NCBI GenBank assembly: GCA_028873975.1
Contig: JAPPMO010000015.1
Coordinates: 1 to 64,000 of the forward strand
Direction: 5' to 3'
Source of the DNA: Chloroflexota bacterium
GTDB taxonomy: Bacteria > Chloroflexota > Anaerolineae > Aggregatilineales > Phototrophicaceae
Length of the DNA: 64,000 nucleotides
Notes under the pieces: model-generated
The model's database searches: none
Told to the model about the DNA's origin: nothing
Seen by the model: the letters and a program-made list of their open reading frames with translations, nothing else
Part shown: piece after piece, positions 61,309 through 64,000 of the stretch
Layout of the letters: every line of letters starts with the position of its first letter
Position numbering within the stretch: position 1 is the first letter of the stretch
Position numbers and translations under genes: made by a program

Positions 61309-61992
61309 TCAGGCTCCGTTTTGCGCGTCGGCTTCGGTCTTTTCCCGGGCCTCGGTCAGGTAGTTGTATATGGTCGAGCGACTCAATCCCAATTCCTCCG
61401 CGATCAGCGGCACCGCTCGTTTCACCTGAAAAGCCCCCTTTTCGTCGAGCCGCGCGACGAGATCAATCTTGTCCTCTTTGGACATGATAGGCAGTTCAGC
61501 GCCGATTTCGTTGACTGCTTCGCGCAAGATGACGTGGATGGTCCGCTGAATATCATCGGAAAGCGTCTCGTTCACCTCGGATCCAGCCTCCAGGGCCAGA
61601 AACTCGCCCAGGAAGCGGTGGAAACCGGCGAAGACGCCTATGTCCAGGTTAATGCAGAAGGCGCCGTATGCCACCCCCTGCTCATCGCGGAGGAACATCG
61701 TGCAGGACTTCATGTTTCTACCGTTGGGCAAGAAGGTTTGATAGTTGTAGAAGTCGCGCACAGTATTGCCGTTGCGCGCTTGCGTCAGCAAGAGGTCGGT
61801 GGCGGCGCCGCCCACCTTTCGCCCGCTGATATTGCCTTCTATGTGAACAATCGAGCGTTCGAGATCGCTGAAATCATGTATCACCACTTCGCAATGCGGC
61901 GCGCACAGCCTGGCGATGCCCACCGATAATTGCCGCAGCAGGGCGAAGGTCGCCTGTCTGTCCGCCGTGTCAATGGAATCAAAGGCATTCAT
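61309..61992 (-). CDS. DauR/YheO-type PAS plus helix-turn-helix regulator
   Basis: A 227-residue regulator. An N-terminal YheO-like PAS domain (LLRQLSVGIARLCAPHCEVVIHDFSDLERSIVHIEGNISGRKVGGAATDLLL, about 15-66; MFLRDEQGVAYGAFCINLDI) is followed by a C-terminal HTH segment (VPLIAEELGLSRSTIYNYLTEAREK, about 195-219). It resembles DauR, the regulator of D-arginine catabolism. It probably controls the minus-strand operon and the divergent creatininase gene. ATG at 61992 is preferred, with AGAGAA upstream; the frame extends upstream to 62082, and ATG at 62064 is possible. Confidence 0.83.
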   Translation of the reverse strand: MNAFDSIDTADRQATFALLRQLSVGIARLCAPHCEVVIHDFSDLERSIVHIEGNISGRKVGGAATDLLLTQARNGNTVRDFYNYQTFLPNGRNMKSCTMFLRDEQGVAYGAFCINLDIGVFAGFHRFLGEFLALEAGSEVNETLSDDIQRTIHVILREAVNEIGAELPIMSKEDKIDLVARLDEKGAFQVKRAVPLIAEELGLSRSTIYNYLTEAREKTEADAQNGA

Positions 61993-62084
61993 TGGGACAT
62001 CAATTTCTCTAGTGGCAAAACCAGGACCCGCGGCAAGGAGCGGATTTGCAATTGCGCGCGTCATGATAAACAATAGTTCCAAGA

Positions 62085-62113
62085 ATTATACAAACTGTAA
62101 AGAGGCGGCGCAA
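62085..62113 (-). promoter_or_regulatory. Promoter of the DauR-like operon
   Basis: On the minus strand, -35 TTGCGC (62108-62113), a 17-base spacer and -10 TATAAT (62085-62090). The site overlaps the ribosome-binding region of the divergent creatininase gene, so the two directions may interfere. Confidence 0.5.
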
Positions 62114-62114
62114 T

Positions 62115-62987
62115 ATGATGTCCGCTGAGGGTGATATGAAAGATGACATACTCTATTCACAGAAGGGTCCGCCGACGCTCGACGAAATGACCGGGCCCGA
62201 AGTCGAGGCGGCGCTGACTGGGACGGATGTCCTGCTGTTACCCGTTGGCGCCACCGAGGCGCACGGCGCGCACCTGCCCCTGGGCACCGATTCCTTCGAA
62301 GCGCGGGAGAATTGCCGGCGAGCCGCCATCCGCCTTGAGGCGCTGGGCTGCCCGGTCGTTATCGGGCCGGTTATCCCCTTCGGCGTCTCCAGCTTTCATC
62401 TGGGTTTCGCCGGCACCATCAGCCTCAGCTCCCACACGATGATCAGGCTGCTGACGGAAGTATGCCTGAGCCTGCACGAGACCGGCTTCCGCAAATTCGC
62501 TCTCGTGCATGGCCACGATGGCAATCTGCCCGTCATGATGGTGGCGGCGCAAGATCTCGTCGACAATACCGCCGATGCCAAAGCGATGGCGCTCAATTGG
62601 CTGACGCCACTCAGCAAGGTCTATCATAGGATTCAGACATCGAAGAAGCAGGAGGGGCACGGCGGCGAAGGAGAGACGGCACGCATCCTTGTGACGCATC
62701 CTGAACTGGTTCATCTCGACCGGGCGGTCAAACACCACGTCCCGCCCGAAGACATGCGCAAGATCCAGGGACCCGAGCATATCAAGACAGGCGGCGGCAT
62801 CTTTTATGCCACGCGCCGCTACAAAGACCATACGCCCTTCGGTCATATCGGCGACCCGGCGCTGGCCAGCGCGGAGACGGGAGACAAAGGTTACGATGTC
62901 ATCGCCGAATGGCTGGCGCGCGTCATCGCGCGTGATTATTTCGATCGGGACATTGATCCCAATGAGATCCTTCAGCTCGATGAATAA
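62115..62987 (+). CDS. Creatininase-family amidohydrolase
   Basis: A 290-residue protein with the full metal signature of the creatinine amidohydrolase family: LLLPVGATEAHGAHLPLGTDSFEA (Glu, His and Asp ligands, about residues 40-63), FALVHGHDGNLPVMMVAA (about 131), and GHGGEGETARIL (Glu ligand and catalytic region, about 180). Homologues cleave creatinine and other cyclic or small amides and also act in flavin and mycofactocin chemistry. It is divergent from the DauR-like operon, so may share a substrate family with it. AAAGAGG precedes the ATG. Confidence 0.85.
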   Translation: MMSAEGDMKDDILYSQKGPPTLDEMTGPEVEAALTGTDVLLLPVGATEAHGAHLPLGTDSFEARENCRRAAIRLEALGCPVVIGPVIPFGVSSFHLGFAGTISLSSHTMIRLLTEVCLSLHETGFRKFALVHGHDGNLPVMMVAAQDLVDNTADAKAMALNWLTPLSKVYHRIQTSKKQEGHGGEGETARILVTHPELVHLDRAVKHHVPPEDMRKIQGPEHIKTGGGIFYATRRYKDHTPFGHIGDPALASAETGDKGYDVIAEWLARVIARDYFDRDIDPNEILQLDE

Positions 62988-63117
62988 TTGATGTGGCTGG
63001 CATTCGCGCGGGGCAAAATCAGTCTGCGTTGCCGGCGCGCAAAGATATTGACCGTGAGGCGCTTGTTCTGGCCGAGCTGGAAATCGCGAAGAATGATTAA
63101 TCATGATGTCAATGTCT

Positions 63118-63145
63118 ATGACACGGCTGCCCTTTTTGGTAGAAT
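63118..63145 (+). promoter_or_regulatory. Promoter of small gene pair
   Basis: -35 ATGACA (63118-63123), a 16-base spacer and -10 TAGAAT (63140-63145), 22 bases before the start codon at 63168. Confidence 0.5.
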
Positions 63146-63167
63146 GTAGACAAAGGAGTCGCAGGGA

Positions 63168-63407
63168 ATGACGCCAAGCACAGAACTCATCATCACACTC
63201 ATCACTGTCATCGGCAGCGTTATTGCCGGCGTAGTTATGCTGCACCGGTGGCTGCGCCACGATATTGAACGCTGGTATGACCACCTCAGACAGGATATCA
63301 AGGAACTAGGAGACAAACTGGAAAGCGCTGCCAACGAACGCCATAAGCTGGACAAGCGGATTCAGTCCTTGGAGACTGAACACCTGCACCGGGAGAAAGA
63401 CAAATGA
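63168..63407 (+). CDS. Small membrane-anchored coiled-coil protein
   Basis: A 79-residue protein with one N-terminal hydrophobic segment (ELIITLITVIGSVIAGVVML, about 6-25) and a charged helical remainder (about 30-79) with heptad-like spacing (LRQDIKELGDKLESAANERHKLDKRIQSLETEHL). AAAGGAG precedes the ATG. No family is recognised. It overlaps the next gene by four bases (ATGA). Confidence 0.6.
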   Translation: MTPSTELIITLITVIGSVIAGVVMLHRWLRHDIERWYDHLRQDIKELGDKLESAANERHKLDKRIQSLETEHLHREKDK

Positions 63408-63781
63408 GTAGAGAGCGCGATTTCCAAGCAGAAATCACCAGCGGTTTTAAGGTGCAAGGAGACAGGGTTAGCGCGACTTTTGATGTTTTGATTGCGGCGC
63501 TTCAGTGGACGGAGGCGCAAGCGACTGCCTTCACGGGCGCGGTTTATGAGAGCAATCCTGATTTGTTCCCTTACGCCTTGCGTTACCCGGAGCCTCTCGT
63601 CGGCAAACTAGACGTCATAGCGCCTGCGGCGGTGCAACGTTTGTCATTTCGTTGGACACGCGAACTCACAGGTCCAGAACCCCGCGAAAAACTGGAGCAA
63701 GAGTTCGCATCGCGTCGCAAAGCGGTCTTGACGCTGCTTGGTGATTACCTGCAGCAAAAGCATCGTATGATGCAGCCGTGA
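63404..63781 (+). CDS. Uncharacterised small protein
   Basis: A 125-residue cytoplasmic protein without recognised motifs, translationally coupled to the membrane-anchored coiled-coil gene (ATGA overlap). Such a pair often forms a complex. The sequence is mixed alpha/beta, ending in a basic helix (FASRRKAVLTLLGDYLQQKHRMM). No further gene is seen from 63782 to the window end. Confidence 0.6.
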   Translation: MSRERDFQAEITSGFKVQGDRVSATFDVLIAALQWTEAQATAFTGAVYESNPDLFPYALRYPEPLVGKLDVIAPAAVQRLSFRWTRELTGPEPREKLEQEFASRRKAVLTLLGDYLQQKHRMMQP

Positions 63782-63945
63782 GCCTCAATATCAAGGGCAA
63801 GGCGGCTGTTGCCAACAGTGTCGCGCTATAGCGCTCTGCCCCATCAGTTGCCGCCGACAATCTCCTGGCGAAAAAATTCGTCTGCAGCAGGTACTTGCCA
63901 GGAAAATTGGCGACTCCTCGTCAGATCATAGTGAGCCCCACAATG

Positions 63946-63973
63946 TTGACTTGCGGCTCTTACAGGTTATAAT
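63946..63973 (+). promoter_or_regulatory. Sigma-70-type promoter pointing out of the window
   Basis: -35 TTGACT (63946-63951), a 16-base spacer and a consensus -10 TATAAT (63968-63973). Transcription would start near 63980 and run past the window end, so the gene it serves is not visible. Confidence 0.65.
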
Positions 63974-64000
63974 CACGCCACTGGTGGACAGTTTGTTGAC

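Overview
The window looks like chromosomal DNA of a free-living heterotrophic bacterium, most likely a Chloroflexota (Anaerolineae-like) member. This is inferred from the style of the secreted solute-binding proteins (no lipobox, cleavage near AQD/AQE), the many sugar and dipeptide ABC systems, GC-rich short repeats, and a moderately high GC content. I see no rRNA, tRNA, CRISPR array or phage structural gene. Nearly all genes are catabolic and lie in compact, mostly co-directional clusters.

Layout. (1) 316-5358, minus strand: two TIM-barrel sugar isomerase/epimerase-type enzymes, a SorC-type regulator, an MBL-fold lactonase-like hydrolase and a sugar-binding protein. Divergent from them, 5643-7481 encodes one polypeptide made of an RpiB-type isomerase joined to a RuBisCO-like protein, the most unusual gene here. 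(2) 7627-9684: a degraded stretch holding a LacI fragment, a truncated DppD-type ATPase and a DppF-type ATPase with its catalytic centre deleted. More relics of such a transporter lie at 13111-13130 and 15986-16111. (3) 9709-15629: a large unknown protein with two probable frameshifts, a GH88 hydrolase, a CoA-transferase and an enoyl-CoA hydratase. (4) 16363-24326: a PHP-type metallohydrolase, a NIF3-like protein, a sugar ABC importer and a metal-dependent amidohydrolase. (5) 24667-32328: an M20-like protein, a dipeptide-type importer without ATPases, an M29-like protein, a DUF3830-like protein and a phosphotriesterase-family protein.

(6) 32932-41483: a polysaccharide-utilisation locus (SDR, heparinase II/III lyase, GH88, sugar ABC permeases and binding protein, beta-helix protein), closed by a convergent IclR regulator. 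It has a good sigma-70 promoter and a perfect 15-bp palindromic operator candidate. (7) 42528-50092: a radical SAM protein, a 1617-residue Type ISP restriction-modification enzyme, and an ECF sigma factor fused to ankyrin repeats. (8) 50202-61992, minus strand: a long catabolic run with a DauR-like regulator, RidA, M20 peptidase, E1 alpha and beta of a 2-oxoacid dehydrogenase, a free-standing lipoyl domain, two SDRs, an amidohydrolase, two dipeptide permeases, a second RidA and an MFS carrier. A creatininase-family gene is divergent. (9) The right end has two small unknown genes and a promoter pointing out of the window.

Two copies of a 257-288 bp MITE-like element (32389-32676 and 54138-54394) share about 18-bp terminal inverted repeats, and each is flanked by a perfect 10-bp direct repeat. 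The second copy landed two codons before the stop of the amidohydrolase and replaced its C-terminus. A different palindromic element lies at 15674-15959. All functions are family-level assignments from motifs and context; no database search was run.
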